From NCBI GenBank assembly GCA_016713245.1, contig JADJPM010000004.1, positions 3,348,001 to 3,412,000 of the forward strand: a stretch of 64,000 nt of DNA. Direction: 5' to 3'. This stretch comes from Verrucomicrobiaceae bacterium. GTDB lineage: Bacteria > Verrucomicrobiota > Verrucomicrobiia > Verrucomicrobiales > Verrucomicrobiaceae. This document shows, one piece after another, positions 63,437-64,000 of this stretch (the stretch's first letter is position 1; each line of letters begins with the position of its first letter). The notes under the pieces are model-generated. The model ran no database searches and was not told the DNA's origin. It saw only the letters and a list, made by a program, of their open reading frames with translations. Position numbers and translations under genes: made by a program.

Positions 63437-64000
63437 ATGAAAGCCATTCGAGCACTCCTCACTGCCATTCTGTTCATCCCATCCGCCGGATTTGGGGCTG
63501 TGGGTATTTATGATACCTTCGCCTTCACGAGCATCAATGGTGGTGGCCTGAACTTTTACGACGCTGGCGCTACGACGGTGCTACCCGAATTCCAAGGCTC
63601 GACGATTGGCACCTTCAATCGTTTCACGGATACGCTCCAGATCGGCGGCCAGCAAAAATCATTCAAAAACACCGGCTCTGATGTGACCAGCCACAGCACT
63701 TTCTGGCGCATCCTCGAACTGGGTGGTGCATTCACGTCAGTGGCGATGCCCTTTCAATGGAACCGCGGTGATTTTGGTGCGCCGGGAAATCTCAACAATA
63801 CCGGTGACCAACAATGGGGTGGCAATTCTGAGGGAGCCAATGGCAACCCAATCGAAATCTCCAGCAATGTCTTTTCCGGCCTGCTGAACGGCACCTACAC
63901 CCTTCAGTTTTACACGCAGATCACGACCAATGGCGTGGACGCTGCAAGCAGCGTGCTGAATGACAATGGAGGCAGCTATTACAACGCCAACTTCACCCTC
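63437..64000 (+). CDS. Secreted hypothetical protein (partial, C-terminus beyond window)
   Basis: 188 codons are open from the ATG at 63437 to the window end. A signal peptide (MKAIRALLTAILFIPSAGFG) is followed by a beta-rich region (VGIYDTFAFTSINGGGLNFY, FSGLLNGTYTLQFYTQITTN) poor in Lys and Cys. Such proteins in this phylum often end in a PEP-CTERM signal, which cannot be checked here. No family recognised. Confidence 0.7.
   Translation, partial: MKAIRALLTAILFIPSAGFGAVGIYDTFAFTSINGGGLNFYDAGATTVLPEFQGSTIGTFNRFTDTLQIGGQQKSFKNTGSDVTSHSTFWRILELGGAFTSVAMPFQWNRGDFGAPGNLNNTGDQQWGGNSEGANGNPIEISSNVFSGLLNGTYTLQFYTQITTNGVDAASSVLNDNGGSYYNANFTL

Overview
The window reads as a chromosomal segment of a GC-rich, Gram-negative-type bacterium, most likely of the phylum Verrucomicrobiota. 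Reasons for this placement: a PEP-CTERM protein; several very large secreted proteins with a C-terminal 'D-x-DGLPNLLEYAFG'-type module; a reverse-transcriptase intron next to many intergenic palindromes; and housekeeping genes (murG, trmD, trpA, ileS, gnd) that are not in the usual proteobacterial operons. The assignment is an inference from gene content; no rRNA or complete tRNA gene was seen.

Layout. 1-2.1 kb: a PAS histidine kinase cut by the window edge and a Pro-rich coiled-coil protein. 2.3-4.1 kb: a Fur-family regulator, convergent and overlapping with cinA. 4.1-8.1 kb: a translationally coupled pair of STAND/AAA-like ATPases, the second ending in six kinesin-light-chain-type TPRs, preceded by two adjacent perfect 14-bp palindromes. 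8.2-28.3 kb: mostly housekeeping and metabolic genes (gnd, trpA, FKBP, trmD, a bpt/ate-like transferase, CPBP protease, A-type Fe-S carrier, GnnA-like oxidoreductase, Wzz-like protein, UPF0261, a secreted zinc peptidase, aldo/keto reductase, class III aminotransferase, murG, a PQQ-propeller protein, LysR, an enoyl reductase, a lipoprotein hydrolase, an M50-like membrane peptidase). 28.3-30.6 kb: a FolK-PanB fusion gene, then a REP-associated transposase (RAYT) flanked by its own REP palindromes. 30.6-40.4 kb: a two-gene operon made of a MbnP-MbnH fusion (copper-binding domain plus di-haem peroxidase) and a 2693-residue protein that combines a galactose-oxidase-like copper enzyme, a YVTN propeller, c-type haem motifs, PA14, CBM6 and Ig domains. 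40.8-46.7 kb: a CysJ-like flavoprotein, patatin, an adenylate-forming ligase, an orphan efflux adaptor and ribF. 46.7-49.7 kb: ileS, which carries two in-frame insertions of dispersed palindromic repeats and an apparent 1-nt frameshift. 49.7-51.6 kb: two small unknown genes and a secreted protein. 51.6-61.4 kb: a repeat-rich zone with a 42-bp minisatellite, duplicated ~200-bp elements, a group II intron whose reverse transcriptase is broken by an 80-bp palindromic insertion, a VapBC-like pair, a PEP-CTERM protein and a 983-residue secreted propeller protein. 61.4-64 kb: a DUF2490 barrel, a DegT-family aminotransferase and a cut secreted protein.

How parts work together. The MbnP-MbnH/galactose-oxidase operon looks like a self-contained extracytoplasmic copper redox system and is one of the two most promising novel units. 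The other is the twin-ATPase cassette with its dyad operators, which has the look of a STAND-type sensor module without a recognisable effector. A third theme is the density of distinct palindromic repeat families, several of which have entered coding sequence (ileS, the intron reverse transcriptase, the RAYT C-terminus).
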